Assembly (NCBI GenBank): GCA_052035955.1 | Contig: JBPOHD010000032.1 | Location: forward strand, 1-64,000 | Source of the DNA: JAEUNJ01 sp052035955 | GTDB lineage: Bacteria; Pseudomonadota; Gammaproteobacteria; Burkholderiales; Rhodocyclaceae | Direction: 5' to 3' | Length of the DNA: 64,000 bases | Part shown: positions 16,858 through 27,101 of the stretch, piece after piece | Layout of the letters: every line of letters begins with the position of its first letter | Numbering within the stretch: the stretch's first letter is position 1 | The notes under the pieces: generated by a model | Told to the model about the DNA's origin: nothing | Databases searched by the model: none | The model's input: the letters and a program-made list of their open reading frames with translations, nothing else | Made by a program: the position numbers and the translations under genes

Positions 16858-18702
16858 ATGCCCGCGAAGCCGATCTACGCCGATGCGCAAGTCGTGACCA
16901 CCCTGACCAACACGGGAGGGGCCGTCTGGCACACCAGCGTCATCACCTACAATTTCCCCAACAGCGTCGCCCCCTACGCCTACGAGCGCGCCGGCTTTTC
17001 CCACGCCACGGCCGCCCAGCAGTCCATGACCGACCACTGGATGCACGCCTGGGACGACGTGGTCGGGGCCTCCATCGTGCGCGTCGCCGACACGGTCAGC
17101 GCCAACGTCACGGTCGCCAACAGCTACGCCCCCGGCTACGCCTATTCGTACTACCCGAACAGTTATCCCGGCGCCGGCGTGTATCTGAATCCGTCCTTCG
17201 GAAGCGCCTCGGGCACCAACAACCTGGTCACCCCCACCCTGGGGAACTGGGGGGCCATGGCCATCGGACATGAACTGGGCCATGCCCTGGGCCTTTCCCA
17301 TCCGGGCGCCTACAACGGCGGTTCGCCGACCTACGAAGCCAATGCCGCGTACATGCAGGACAGCCTGCAGTACACGATCATGTCCTACTTCACGGCCGAC
17401 AAGACGGGCTGCGACTGGGTCGCCAGCGACGGCAAGGTCCATTACGCCCAGACGCCGATGATGAACGACATCATGGCGCTGCAGTCCCTGTACGGCGTCG
17501 ACGGCTCGACCCGCGCCACCGCCACGACCTATGGCTTCCATTCCGGCCTGGCCGGATCGGTCTACGACTTCTCGACCAATCCGCATCCGGTGCTGTGCAT
17601 CTACGATGCAGGCGGCAAGGACACCCTCGACCTTTCCGGCTATGCCTCGGCATCGCGGATATCGCTCGTCGCCGGCAGCTTCTCCGATTGCGACGCGATG
17701 ACCGGCAATATCTCCATCGCCCGCAACGTCACCATCGAGAATGCCGTCGGTGGCAGCGGAAACGACGTGCTGGTCGGCAACGCCGTCGACAACGTCCTGA
17801 GCGGCGGTGCCGGTGCCGATGCCATGAGCGGCGGCCTGGGCAACGACACCTATGTGGTCGACAACGCCCTGGACAAGGTGACCGAACAGGCGAACCAGGG
17901 CATCGATGGGGTCGTGTCGTCCCTGTCCTGGGTCCTCGGTGCGAACGTGGAGAACCTGACCCTTACCGGCACGGCGGCCATCAACGGCACGGGCAACGCA
18001 CTGAACAACGTGTTGACGGGCAACGGCGCCAACAACGTGCTCGACGGCGCCGGCGGGGCCGATAGCATGAGCGGCGGCCCGGGCAACGACAGCTACGTGG
18101 TCGATGCCGCGGCCGACACGGTGACCGAACTGGCCGGCCAGGGCAGCGACAGCGTGTCTGCATCGGTCACCTACACTCTGGGCGCCAACCTGGAGAACCT
18201 GACCCTGACCGGCACGGCGGCCATCAACGGCACGGGCAATACCCTCGACAACGCGCTGGCCGGCAATGCCGGCAACAACCTCATCGGCGGCCTCGCCGGC
18301 AACGATACGCTGGGCGGCGGGGCAGGGGCGGATACCCTGGTCGGGGGCGCCGGGAGCGATGTCCTGACCGGGGGCGCCGGTGCCGACATCTTCCGATTCG
18401 AGTCGGCCCTCGGGGCGTCGGCCAACCTCGATAGGGTCACGGACTTCAGCGCCGCGGACGACACGATCCAGCTCGACCACGGCACCTTCGCCAAGCTCGG
18501 CATTGTCGGAGCCCTCAACGCCGGATTCTTCCACGCCGGCACCACCGTTGCGGCGACCGACGGAAACGACTACATCCTGTACAACAGCAGCACCGGCGGG
18601 CTCTACTACGATGCCGACGGCACGGGCGCGATCGCTCCCGTGCAGTTCGCCACCCTGGCCGGTGCGCCCGCCATCACGGCGGCGGACTTCATGGTCATCT
18701 GA
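16858..18702 (+). CDS. M10 serralysin-like metalloprotease with RTX repeats, riboswitch-controlled
   Basis: 614-residue predicted secreted protease. The catalytic domain is N-terminal (about 1-260) with zinc site HELGHALGLSH (H138, E139, H142, H148) and Met-turn TIMSYF. It is followed by an M10 C-terminal region and RTX repeats (about 300-345, 375-415, 460-510), including two near-identical blocks (NVENLTLTGTAAINGTGN and NLENLTLTGTAAINGTGN), then the shared C-terminal secretion cassette (TGGLYYDADGTG, ATLAGAPAITAADFMVI). No Sec signal. The domain order is that of classical serralysins, unlike the protease at 4003. The start is fixed by GAGGA seven bases upstream. It stands alone, downstream of a cyclic-di-GMP-I riboswitch. 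Confidence 0.93.
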   Translation: MPAKPIYADAQVVTTLTNTGGAVWHTSVITYNFPNSVAPYAYERAGFSHATAAQQSMTDHWMHAWDDVVGASIVRVADTVSANVTVANSYAPGYAYSYYPNSYPGAGVYLNPSFGSASGTNNLVTPTLGNWGAMAIGHELGHALGLSHPGAYNGGSPTYEANAAYMQDSLQYTIMSYFTADKTGCDWVASDGKVHYAQTPMMNDIMALQSLYGVDGSTRATATTYGFHSGLAGSVYDFSTNPHPVLCIYDAGGKDTLDLSGYASASRISLVAGSFSDCDAMTGNISIARNVTIENAVGGSGNDVLVGNAVDNVLSGGAGADAMSGGLGNDTYVVDNALDKVTEQANQGIDGVVSSLSWVLGANVENLTLTGTAAINGTGNALNNVLTGNGANNVLDGAGGADSMSGGPGNDSYVVDAAADTVTELAGQGSDSVSASVTYTLGANLENLTLTGTAAINGTGNTLDNALAGNAGNNLIGGLAGNDTLGGGAGADTLVGGAGSDVLTGGAGADIFRFESALGASANLDRVTDFSAADDTIQLDHGTFAKLGIVGALNAGFFHAGTTVAATDGNDYILYNSSTGGLYYDADGTGAIAPVQFATLAGAPAITAADFMVI

Positions 18703-18717
18703 GGCGGATGGGGTGAC

Positions 18718-19614
18718 TCAGGCGGTACGCCGGTAGCGTTCGCCGTCGAATGCCACGTCGCCCCGGGCGATCAGCCGTTCGAGGTGCTTGCCCATGATTG
18801 CCCGCTCGCCGAACTCGAAGAACTCCTTCGGTTCCCGGGGCTTCCGATAGACGATGCAGCGGGCGACGATTTCCGCCATGCTGCGCGGTTCGGCGAGGAA
18901 GTCGAGCAGCTTGCCTTCCCGCTCGTCAATGACGCCCAGGTAGGCGTCGAAAAGATCGCCCGCCTCGCCTTCGAACACGCCTTCCTCGTGGCTCGCCAGC
19001 CGGACGCGGGCGGAAATGGCCCGCAGCCGTTCCGTCGAGGCGATGAGCGCGTCGATGTCCGAATCCCGATCGCCATACCAGGGACCGAAGCGGGTGAGGT
19101 CGTAGTCGCCCATGAAGAGCACCGAGGGTTCCCGGAACCAGAAGCCCAGGTGCCCCGGCGTATGGCCCGGGGTAGGGATCACTTCGACGCTGCACACGCC
19201 CAGGTCGATGGTCTCGCCGGGCGTGAAATAACATTCGGCGCGCCGGGGCCGATAGCCGAAGGCGATCGCCAGTTCGCGGCGCCAGTAGTCCCGGTAGGCG
19301 GGCGAGAAGCCGTACCAGTCCATGAAGGTCTCGATGTCGCCCAGGGGGCCGGCCTCGCACGCCATCTGCCGGATCGGCACGCCTTCCAGCAGGTCCAGGC
19401 CCTTCAGGTGGTCCTCGTGCCAGTGGCTCAGCCAGACTTCCCGGATGCCAGGCCCCTCCCGCAGGCTGCGGATGCGCTCCGGGTCGGCACCGGCGTCGAT
19501 GAGGATGCCGGGCCCCTCCACGTACACCGAATTCGAATAGGGATAACGGCCGCGATTGCCGCCGGGGATGAACCAGACCGGTCCGAAGTGGCGCTCGACG
19601 GGACCTTCAGCCAC
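18718..19614 (-). CDS. metallo-beta-lactamase-fold hydrolase, last gene of CoA cluster
   Basis: 298 residues with the metal-binding motif HWHEDH (LSHWHEDHLKGL) near residue 64, and the later histidines GHTPGHLGFW and ASHEEG. This is the glyoxalase II/hydroxyacyl-thioester hydrolase type of the superfamily. The C-terminal about 80 residues (from RSMAEIVARCIVYRKP) look like a small helical domain, as in LACTB2-like proteins. Start is GTG 19612-19614. It ends the minus-strand cluster behind two MaoC hydratases, a GST and an acyl-CoA ligase, so hydrolysis of a CoA or glutathione thioester is plausible but inferred. Confidence 0.85.
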   Translation of the reverse strand: MAEGPVERHFGPVWFIPGGNRGRYPYSNSVYVEGPGILIDAGADPERIRSLREGPGIREVWLSHWHEDHLKGLDLLEGVPIRQMACEAGPLGDIETFMDWYGFSPAYRDYWRRELAIAFGYRPRRAECYFTPGETIDLGVCSVEVIPTPGHTPGHLGFWFREPSVLFMGDYDLTRFGPWYGDRDSDIDALIASTERLRAISARVRLASHEEGVFEGEAGDLFDAYLGVIDEREGKLLDFLAEPRSMAEIVARCIVYRKPREPKEFFEFGERAIMGKHLERLIARGDVAFDGERYRRTA

Positions 19615-19683
19615 GGCCGAAAGCCCTCGGGAAGTCCATCCGGACGGGCGGCGGCGCAGGTGGGAGGCGCGTCTTGGCTTTCG

Positions 19684-20145
19684 TCATACATACCAGCGGG
19701 AAAGCATTTCGGCGATGCAAGCCGGCTTTTCCTGCCCTTCGATCTCCACGATGGCACTCCAGGTGAACTGGACGCCGCCTTCTATGTCCTCGTAGTCCTT
19801 GACCGTGAATCGGGCGCGCACGCGACTGCCGACGCGCACCGGCGAGGTGAAGCGGACCTTGTTGAGGCCGTAGTTCACCCCCATGCGGACGCCGCCCATG
19901 CCGATGCATTCCTGCGAGAACTTGGCGAGCAATGAAACCGTCAGGTAGCCATGGGCGATGGGGGCCTTGAAGGGCGATTCGCGCTTGGCCCGCTCCACGT
20001 CCACGTGGATCCACTGGTGGTCGCCGGTGGCCTCGGCAAACAGGTTGATCCGTTCCTGCTCGATCGTCAGCCAGTCGCTGACGGCGATCTCTTCGCCGCG
20101 GCGGGCCTTGATCTCGTCCAGGTTGGCGAATTGGGTCTTGGGCAT
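19684..20145 (-). CDS. MaoC-family (R)-specific enoyl-CoA hydratase
   Basis: 153-residue hot-dog fold protein. It has the hydratase signature ATGDHQWIHVDVERA (Asp and His of the catalytic pair) and the typical IAHGYLTVSLL helix. It probably hydrates a trans-2-enoyl-CoA. It begins at ATG 20145, 17 bases after the preceding MaoC gene. Two successive different MaoC proteins in one operon suggest either a heterodimer or two steps. Confidence 0.9.
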   Translation of the reverse strand: MPKTQFANLDEIKARRGEEIAVSDWLTIEQERINLFAEATGDHQWIHVDVERAKRESPFKAPIAHGYLTVSLLAKFSQECIGMGGVRMGVNYGLNKVRFTSPVRVGSRVRARFTVKDYEDIEGGVQFTWSAIVEIEGQEKPACIAEMLSRWYV

Positions 20146-20162
20146 GGCGGGCGCTCCGGCGG

Positions 20163-20618
20163 TCAGTGGCGGCGGCGGAACATGCTGTGGCCTTCGAGGG
20201 TCATCACGCATTCGTTCGCCTGGTTGAGGATCTCCCAGCGGGTTCGCAGGAGGCCGATGTGGGGTTTGCTTTCCGAGGGCCTGGCTTCCAGCACGGTCAG
20301 GCGGGTCCGCAAGGTATCCCCGGGACGCACCGGCTTGATCCAGTTGAGTTGCTCTATACCCGGCGACCCGAGACTGGCGGAATCGAGCAGGAAGGCATCG
20401 CAGGCCATGCGCATGGCCGTGCTGGCGGTGTGCCAGCCGCTGGCGATCAGACCGCCGAAAGGGGAATGTTTCGCTGCTTCCTCGTCCACGTGGAAGGGCT
20501 GCGGGTCGAAACGCCGGGCGAACTCGACGATCTCCTCCTTGCCGAGGGTGATGCCGCCGAATTCGCGCACGCTGCCGACCGGAAAGTCTTCCCAGTAGTA
20601 CTTGAATTTCTTGCTCAT
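20163..20618 (-). CDS. MaoC-family dehydratase
   Basis: 151-residue hot-dog protein with FDPQPFHVDEEAA and GLIASGWHTASTAMRM, the form seen in MaoC dehydratases of acyl-CoA catabolism. The sequence is clearly different from the second MaoC protein. The ATG overlaps the end of the GST gene by four bases (ATGA), so translation is coupled. Substrate unknown; likely an enoyl-CoA formed after activation by the ligase upstream. Confidence 0.9.
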   Translation of the reverse strand: MSKKFKYYWEDFPVGSVREFGGITLGKEEIVEFARRFDPQPFHVDEEAAKHSPFGGLIASGWHTASTAMRMACDAFLLDSASLGSPGIEQLNWIKPVRPGDTLRTRLTVLEARPSESKPHIGLLRTRWEILNQANECVMTLEGHSMFRRRH

Positions 20619-21274
20619 TTCTTCTTTGCCGCGGCCATGTAGGCCTCGAGCCCCACCTTGTAGTCGGCCCGCACCCGCTGGGCATGGGGCCGCTCATTCA
20701 TCATCTTCAGGTAGGGCTTGGCGGCCGGGAGCAACTCGGCCACGTAGTCCTCGCCGTAGATGGTCTTCGTGCATTGGCTGATCAGGGGCAGGTGCGCCCA
20801 GGCGGCGCAATCGGCGTGGGTCAGTCCGGCACCGGCGACGAAAGGAGCGAAACGCGCGATGCGGGCGAAACTCTTCAGGCCCTTCCGCAGGAGCTTGCCG
20901 ACCTCGGCTTTCGTTTCTTCCGACACGCTTCCGCCGAAGAAAGCCTCTGCGTAGAGGCGCCGCGCGACCAGCTCCAGGTCCAGCTCCAGATGCTCGATGA
21001 TCTCCCGGTTCTTGGCCCGCTCGAAGAGGTCCCGGGGATAGAGCGGATGCCCGGGAAACGCCTCTTCGATGTATTCGGTGATCACCTGGGACTCGGAGAC
21101 GACCCCCTGGGGCGTTCGCAGGAAAGGTACCTTTCCCATAGGCGAGGCGGCCAGCAGGCCCTCGTCCTGGGAGGGAAAGGCGGCCTCCTCCTCGAAAGGG
21201 ACGCCCTTCTCGAGGAGGGAAAGCTTGACCTTGTTGTAGTAGTTGCTGACGGCGAAGCCGCAAAGCTTGAGCAT
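20615..21274 (-). CDS. glutathione S-transferase family protein
   Basis: 219 residues: thioredoxin-fold N-terminal domain (about 1-80; LCGFAVSNYYNKVKLSLLEKG, cis-proline in GKVPFL, then SESQVITEYIEE) and a helical C-terminal domain. The SNYYNK region replaces a classical catalytic Ser/Cys/Tyr site, with Ser10 or the tyrosines as candidates. Within this CoA cluster it could act as an isomerase or ligand-binding protein rather than a detoxifier. Overlaps the MaoC gene by four bases. Confidence 0.85.
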   Translation of the reverse strand: MLKLCGFAVSNYYNKVKLSLLEKGVPFEEEAAFPSQDEGLLAASPMGKVPFLRTPQGVVSESQVITEYIEEAFPGHPLYPRDLFERAKNREIIEHLELDLELVARRLYAEAFFGGSVSEETKAEVGKLLRKGLKSFARIARFAPFVAGAGLTHADCAAWAHLPLISQCTKTIYGEDYVAELLPAAKPYLKMMNERPHAQRVRADYKVGLEAYMAAAKKK

Positions 21275-21352
21275 GGCATCGAATCCCTGACAATGCGATC
21301 GAATGGGCGGGCATCCGGCATACGGACGCCCGCCGCTGCTGCGGGGGGAGCC

Positions 21353-22978
<1,626 letters not shown>

Positions 22979-23007
22979 GGTGCTATCTCCTTTTCTTGTA
23001 ATGGAAT

Positions 23008-23823
23008 TCAGAAATGGCCGCCGGTGGCGGCGAGAACCTTGTCGCGCAGGGTGCACAGGCGGGGACCGATGTCGCCGACCAGTTTGTCGCGCGTCATGCC
23101 ATAGATCGGACCACCGCAGTTGAAGGCCAGGATGCGGCCGCTTTCCGGCGAGATCATGGGCGTGCCGACGGCGTAGACCTCGGGATTCCAGTCCCCCAGG
23201 GAGAGGCAGAATCCCAGGGTCTCGTAATCGCGGAAGGACTGCTCGATCCCCTCCTTGATCCGCGGCCAATCCTTCTTCGGAGTGATCTCCCGGTAGCGCT
23301 CCAGGGCCTCGCGCCGTTCCTTGTCAGGGAGCGCCGCGAAGTAGGCCCGGCCCATGGCCGTCGTGCCGTGGGGAATCCGGGAACCGACGTCCATGCGCAT
23401 CTGGAACATCGGGCCGCCCTGGCAGATCTCCACGTAGATCATGTGCAGGCCGTCGCGGGCACCGAGGGAAACCGCTCCCTGGGCATGGTCGGCGAGTTCC
23501 TGCATGAGCGGCCGGGCCACCTCGCGGACGTTCAGTCCGGACATGTACGGATAGGAGAGGGAAAGGACGCCCGCCCCGAGGGAATACTTGCCCAGGGAGG
23601 GCGAATACTCCAGGTAGCTCAGGCGCGTCAGCGTATAAGTCAGCCGTGACACCGTAGGTTTCGGCAAGCCGCTGCGCTGGGCGAAATCCTGGTTGCCCAG
23701 CCAGCGCTCGCCCCGCTTGAAGCAGCGCAGCAATTGGAGACCGCGGGCCAGCGCGGTGACGAAGTGCCGGTCTTTCTCCTCCTCGCCGCCGGCATCGGCG
23801 TTTTTCGGGTTTCTTATCCCCAT
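23008..23823 (-). CDS. IclR-family transcriptional regulator
   Basis: About 271 residues: N-terminal winged helix (about 20-80: ALARGLQLLRCFKRG, GLPKPTVSRLTYTLTRLSYL) and C-terminal IclR effector domain (GTTAMGRAYFAALP, SLGDWNPEVYAVGTP). IclR proteins bind small organic acids and repress or activate nearby catabolic operons. Start ATG 23823 is preferred; the frame extends 19 residues further without a better site. It leads the ligase-GST-MaoC-MaoC-hydrolase genes on the same strand, the usual arrangement for local control. Confidence 0.9.
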   Translation of the reverse strand: MGIRNPKNADAGGEEEKDRHFVTALARGLQLLRCFKRGERWLGNQDFAQRSGLPKPTVSRLTYTLTRLSYLEYSPSLGKYSLGAGVLSLSYPYMSGLNVREVARPLMQELADHAQGAVSLGARDGLHMIYVEICQGGPMFQMRMDVGSRIPHGTTAMGRAYFAALPDKERREALERYREITPKKDWPRIKEGIEQSFRDYETLGFCLSLGDWNPEVYAVGTPMISPESGRILAFNCGGPIYGMTRDKLVGDIGPRLCTLRDKVLAATGGHF

Positions 23824-23940
23824 TGTCTCGGTCCCGGAACAGGAAGCGAGAGTCTGAACCATGCCCCTCCGGGGTGTCAATATTTCGGAACACGATTTCG
23901 AGGCGCGAAATCCGACCTTCCCGGGCGAAGGGGTGAGCGA

Positions 23941-24384
23941 TCAGCGGCGGAAGGCGTCGGCCCAGCAGTTTGGGGTCTCGAAGAGCCGCACCCTCTCCAG
24001 GCGCAGGCCATTGCCGAAGCGGTCCCGATAGAGGGGGGCGAGGATGTCGAAAGCCAGCTTCGCCAGGTTTTCGGCGGTCGGCACCACCCCCAGGACCACG
24101 GTCTTGTGGTCCGGCAGCGTCGCCAGGAAATCGACCAGGGCACTGTCCTCGCTCCACACCAGGAAGGCATGGTCCCAGGGATCGACCACATGGGCCTTGG
24201 CGATGGCCTTGACTTCGGAAAAGTCCATGACCATCCCGTGGTCGGGGCGGCCTGCTTTGTCGATGACCTCGCCGGACAGCGTGACCTCGACCGCGTATCG
24301 ATGGCCGTGCAGGTGGCGACACTGGCTGCGGTGGTCCGGGATGCGGTGCCCCGCGTCGAACTCGAGGCGGCGGGTGATCTGCAT
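23941..24384 (-). CDS. queD: 6-carboxytetrahydropterin synthase QueD
   Basis: Converts dihydroneopterin triphosphate to 6-carboxy-tetrahydropterin, the second step toward queuosine. 147 residues with the zinc histidines and catalytic cysteine in CRHLHGHRY (CxxxHGH), the first zinc ligand in FDAGHRI, and the late ETPNCWADAFR segment typical of the family. It is divergent from a radical SAM gene. A folE-like gene, which would supply the substrate, is at 45298. Confidence 0.93.
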   Translation of the reverse strand: MQITRRLEFDAGHRIPDHRSQCRHLHGHRYAVEVTLSGEVIDKAGRPDHGMVMDFSEVKAIAKAHVVDPWDHAFLVWSEDSALVDFLATLPDHKTVVLGVVPTAENLAKLAFDILAPLYRDRFGNGLRLERVRLFETPNCWADAFRR

Positions 24385-24412
24385 GGGGAGGATGCTATTC
24401 TGGGGACGCTGG

Positions 24413-24418
24413 ATTATA
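24413..24418 (-). promoter_or_regulatory. -10 box for queD
   Basis: The minus strand reads TATAAT 28 bases before the queD ATG, in the divergent gap with the radical SAM gene. No clear -35 box. Confidence 0.4.
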
Positions 24419-24430
24419 GGCTCCCGCCGG

Positions 24431-25276
24431 ATGACCCGACTCCCCGTTTCCTTGACCGTCGAGGACCACCGCCGCGACGCGGTGGGAATGACCTATGTCT
24501 ATCCTGTGCTCTCTCGCCGGGCCGGCGGCATCTCGATCGGCATCAACCTGAACCCCAACAACGCCTGCAACTGGCGTTGCGTGTATTGCCAGGTCCCGGA
24601 CCTTCGGCGCGGCGGTCCGCCTCCCATCGACCTCCGGCGCCTGGAATCCGAAATGGCGGCGATCCTCGATGCCGTCGCCGACGGGAGCCTGCAGACGGCG
24701 GTCGGGGATCCGGCGGCGCGTCGTGTCGCGGACGTGGCCTTCTCGGGAAATGGCGAGCCCCTGTCGGCGAAGGAATTCCCACAGGCGCTGGCGGTCGTCG
24801 ATCGAGTCCTCACTCGTTGCGGGCTGCACGGCATGATGCGCCGCGTGATCACCAACGGCAGCCTCGTGGACAGGCCCTGGGCCGTGGAGGGCCTGGCCCG
24901 CCTCGGCGACCACGGCGAGGCCTGGTTCAAGGTCGATGCGGCCACCGCCGGCGGCCTTGCCAGAATCAACGGAACGCGCACGACCCCCGGGACCGTGTTG
25001 CGGCGCCTGAAGGCCTGCGCCCGACTGTGTCGCACCTGGGTCCAGACCTGCATCTTCGCCTGCGACGGTCACCCACCCGATGCGGCCGAGCTTGCCGCCT
25101 ACCTCGCCCTGCTCGGACAGGCGGCGCCCCATCTCGCCGGCGTGCATCTCTATGGCATCGCCCGCCCCTCCATGCAGCCCGAGGCGCCGCGACTGGGCAG
25201 GCTCCCGGCCGCCTGGCTGGCCGAACTGGCCGGCCGCATCGGGGCCCTGGGTCTTGCCGTCACGGAGAATCCCTGA
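24431..25276 (+). CDS. radical SAM protein (COG0731/wyosine-synthase-like)
   Basis: 281 residues with the radical SAM cluster motif CNWRCVYC (CxxxCxxC) in NNACNWRCVYCQV near residue 46, a GGxxP-type GNGEP segment, and TNGSLVD. The motif context resembles COG0731 proteins rather than QueE, although it is divergent from queD. No TYW1 flavodoxin domain is fused. Reaction unknown. ATG 24431 gives the natural N-terminus; the gap to queD is 46 bases and carries a promoter-like box for the other strand. Confidence 0.82.
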   Translation: MTRLPVSLTVEDHRRDAVGMTYVYPVLSRRAGGISIGINLNPNNACNWRCVYCQVPDLRRGGPPPIDLRRLESEMAAILDAVADGSLQTAVGDPAARRVADVAFSGNGEPLSAKEFPQALAVVDRVLTRCGLHGMMRRVITNGSLVDRPWAVEGLARLGDHGEAWFKVDAATAGGLARINGTRTTPGTVLRRLKACARLCRTWVQTCIFACDGHPPDAAELAAYLALLGQAAPHLAGVHLYGIARPSMQPEAPRLGRLPAAWLAELAGRIGALGLAVTENP

Positions 25277-25447
25277 CTTTCCCATTGGCGCCCGGCGGGT
25301 GCGCAGGCAGGCGCGGGTTGGCAGGTTTCCGCGCATCCGCCTCGGCGGACGCAAAGGCCCGGGAGCAAGGATCCGGGTGGCCGGCGGGCCTGTCGGGCAC
25401 GCCCCTTGCCGCCCTTCCCGACGGCCGGCCGGCCCGGGGAAATCGGC

Positions 25448-25453
25448 TACAAT
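25448..25453 (+). promoter_or_regulatory. -10 box for lysC
   Basis: TACAAT followed by a GC-rich stretch lies 29 bases before the lysC ATG. The -35 is not recognisable in this very GC-rich gap. No lysine riboswitch was seen in the 205-bp interval. Confidence 0.4.
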
Positions 25454-25481
25454 TCGCCCCTTTCTTCAGACACCTTCCAGC

Positions 25482-26723
25482 ATGGCTCTGATCGTCCAGA
25501 AGTACGGCGGAACCTCCATGGGCTCCCCGGAACGCATCCGCAACGTGGCCCGCCGGGTTGCCCGGTGGCGGGCCCAAGGCCACAGCCTCGTCGTCGTCGT
25601 TTCGGCCATGAGCGGCGAGACGAATCGCCTCATCGCCCTGGCCAAGGAAGTGTCCCCGCAACCGGACGGGCGGGAACTGGATGCCATGGTGTCCACGGGC
25701 GAGCAGGTCACCATCGCCCTGCTGGCCATGGCCCTCAAGGACATGGGCGTACCGGCCAAGAGCTACACGGGAGGCCAGGTGCCCGTATTGACGGACAGTA
25801 CCTTCACCAAGGCCCGCATCCTGCACATCGAGGACAGCAGGATCCGGCGCGATCTCGATGCCGGTACCGTGATCATCGTGGCCGGATTCCAGGGCGTCGA
25901 CGACGAAGGCAACATCACGACCCTGGGCCGAGGCGGCTCGGACACCTCGGGGGTCGCGCTGGCGGCCGCGCTGAAGGCCGACGAGTGCCAGATCTATACC
26001 GACGTGGACGGCGTCTACACGACCGATCCGCGCATCGTGCCCGAGGCGCGCAAGCTGGACAGCATCACCTTCGAGGAAATGCTGGAACTGGCCAGCCTGG
26101 GGTCCAAGGTGCTGCAAATCCGCTCGGTGGAATTCGCCGGCAAGTACAAGGTCAGGCTGAGGGTGCTCTCGAGTTTCGAGGAGGAGGGCAAGGAAACCCT
26201 CGGCACCCTGATCACTTTCGAGGACGACATCAAGATGGAACAACCGATCATTTCCGGAATCGCCTTCAACCGCGACGAGGCAAAACTCACCGTGCTCGGC
26301 GTTCCCGACCGTCCCGGCATCGCCTACCAGATCCTGGGCCCGATCGCCGATGCCAATATCGACGTGGATATGATCATCCAGAACGTCGGCCATGACGGGA
26401 CGACGGATTTTTCCTTCACGGTCAATCGCAGCGAATACGCCCGCGCCAAGAAGATGCTGGAGGAAGAGATCAGGCCGCACATCGGCGCCCGCGCCATCGA
26501 AGGCGACAATCACATATGCAAGGTCTCCGCGGTCGGTGTCGGCATGCGTTCGCATCCCGGGGTGGCGAGCACCATGTTCCGCACCCTGGCCGAGGAGGGC
26601 ATCAACCTCCAGATGATCTCCACGTCGGAAATCAAGATTTCGGTGGTCGTGGATGAGAAGTACCTGGAACTGGCCGTGCGTGTCCTGCACAAGGCTTTCG
26701 GCCTGGAACAGGCGCCCGCCTGA
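25482..26723 (+). CDS. lysC: aspartate kinase
   Basis: Phosphorylates aspartate, the entry to lysine, threonine and methionine synthesis. 413 residues: kinase domain (about 1-245) with KYGGTSMG, STGEQV and GRGGSDTSGVALAA, then two ACT domains (about 265-335 and 345-410), the usual site of lysine/threonine feedback. The single-function form, without fused homoserine dehydrogenase, is normal for betaproteobacteria. The tRNA-Ser gene follows, an order common in that group. Confidence 0.96.
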   Translation: MALIVQKYGGTSMGSPERIRNVARRVARWRAQGHSLVVVVSAMSGETNRLIALAKEVSPQPDGRELDAMVSTGEQVTIALLAMALKDMGVPAKSYTGGQVPVLTDSTFTKARILHIEDSRIRRDLDAGTVIIVAGFQGVDDEGNITTLGRGGSDTSGVALAAALKADECQIYTDVDGVYTTDPRIVPEARKLDSITFEEMLELASLGSKVLQIRSVEFAGKYKVRLRVLSSFEEEGKETLGTLITFEDDIKMEQPIISGIAFNRDEAKLTVLGVPDRPGIAYQILGPIADANIDVDMIIQNVGHDGTTDFSFTVNRSEYARAKKMLEEEIRPHIGARAIEGDNHICKVSAVGVGMRSHPGVASTMFRTLAEEGINLQMISTSEIKISVVVDEKYLELAVRVLHKAFGLEQAPA

Positions 26724-26725
26724 GT

Positions 26726-26754
26726 TTGACCCCCGGGTGCGTTGCGGTTATCAT
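26726..26754 (+). promoter_or_regulatory. sigma70 promoter of tRNA-Ser
   Basis: TTGACC (26726-26731), 17-base spacer, TATCAT (26749-26754), 11 bases before the tRNA. It is near consensus and well spaced. It overlaps the end of the lysC region. Confidence 0.7.
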
Positions 26755-26765
26755 CGCGCACCCTT

Positions 26766-26858
26766 GGAGACGTGGCCGAGAGGTCGAAGGCACTCCCCTG
26801 ATAAGGGAGCATCCGGTCAAAAACTGGATCGTGGGTTCGAATCCCACCGTCTCCGCCA
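26766..26858 (+). tRNA. tRNA-Ser (anticodon TGA)
   Basis: 93-nt class II tRNA with encoded CCA. Acceptor GGAGACG/CGTCTCC, anticodon arm CTCCC-CTGATAA-GGGAG, a long variable arm (CATCCGGTCAAAAACTGGAT) and T-loop GTTCGAATC. Reads UCA and other UCN codons. Confidence 0.98.
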
Positions 26859-27081
26859 GGATTCCCTCTTTCGATGCGACGGAAGGCGCCCGGCGGCGTA
26901 ATGTCGCCCGTGCCGGGCGATTCATGGCTCGGACGTCCGATTTATGCGAATGTCAAATCCCGGCGGCCGACCATGAATGGCGCCCAGGTGGCCCAGTCCG
27001 GGATTTCAGGCCGGTGTTTGCGTCTACCGGCAATGGAGCTCCGAAATCCCGCCCACGGCATGCGCAGGCGCCAATTTCGGT

Positions 27082-27087
27082 TATAAT
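27082..27087 (+). promoter_or_regulatory. -10 box of the tRNA-Arg/tRNA-His transcript
   Basis: Perfect TATAAT 14 bases before tRNA-Arg, followed by a GC-rich discriminator (CGCCCCCTCGC) as is typical of stringently controlled stable-RNA promoters. No clear -35. Confidence 0.6.
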
Positions 27088-27101
27088 TCGCCCCCTCGCA
27101 A

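Noticed and set aside
24431..25276. Radical SAM protein as QueE
   Set aside because: The segment around the cluster and the length resemble COG0731 proteins, not 7-carboxy-7-deazaguanine synthase; only the queD neighbour suggested it.
25277..25481. Lysine riboswitch before lysC
   Set aside because: I could find none of the conserved lysine-riboswitch core; only a -10 box is visible.
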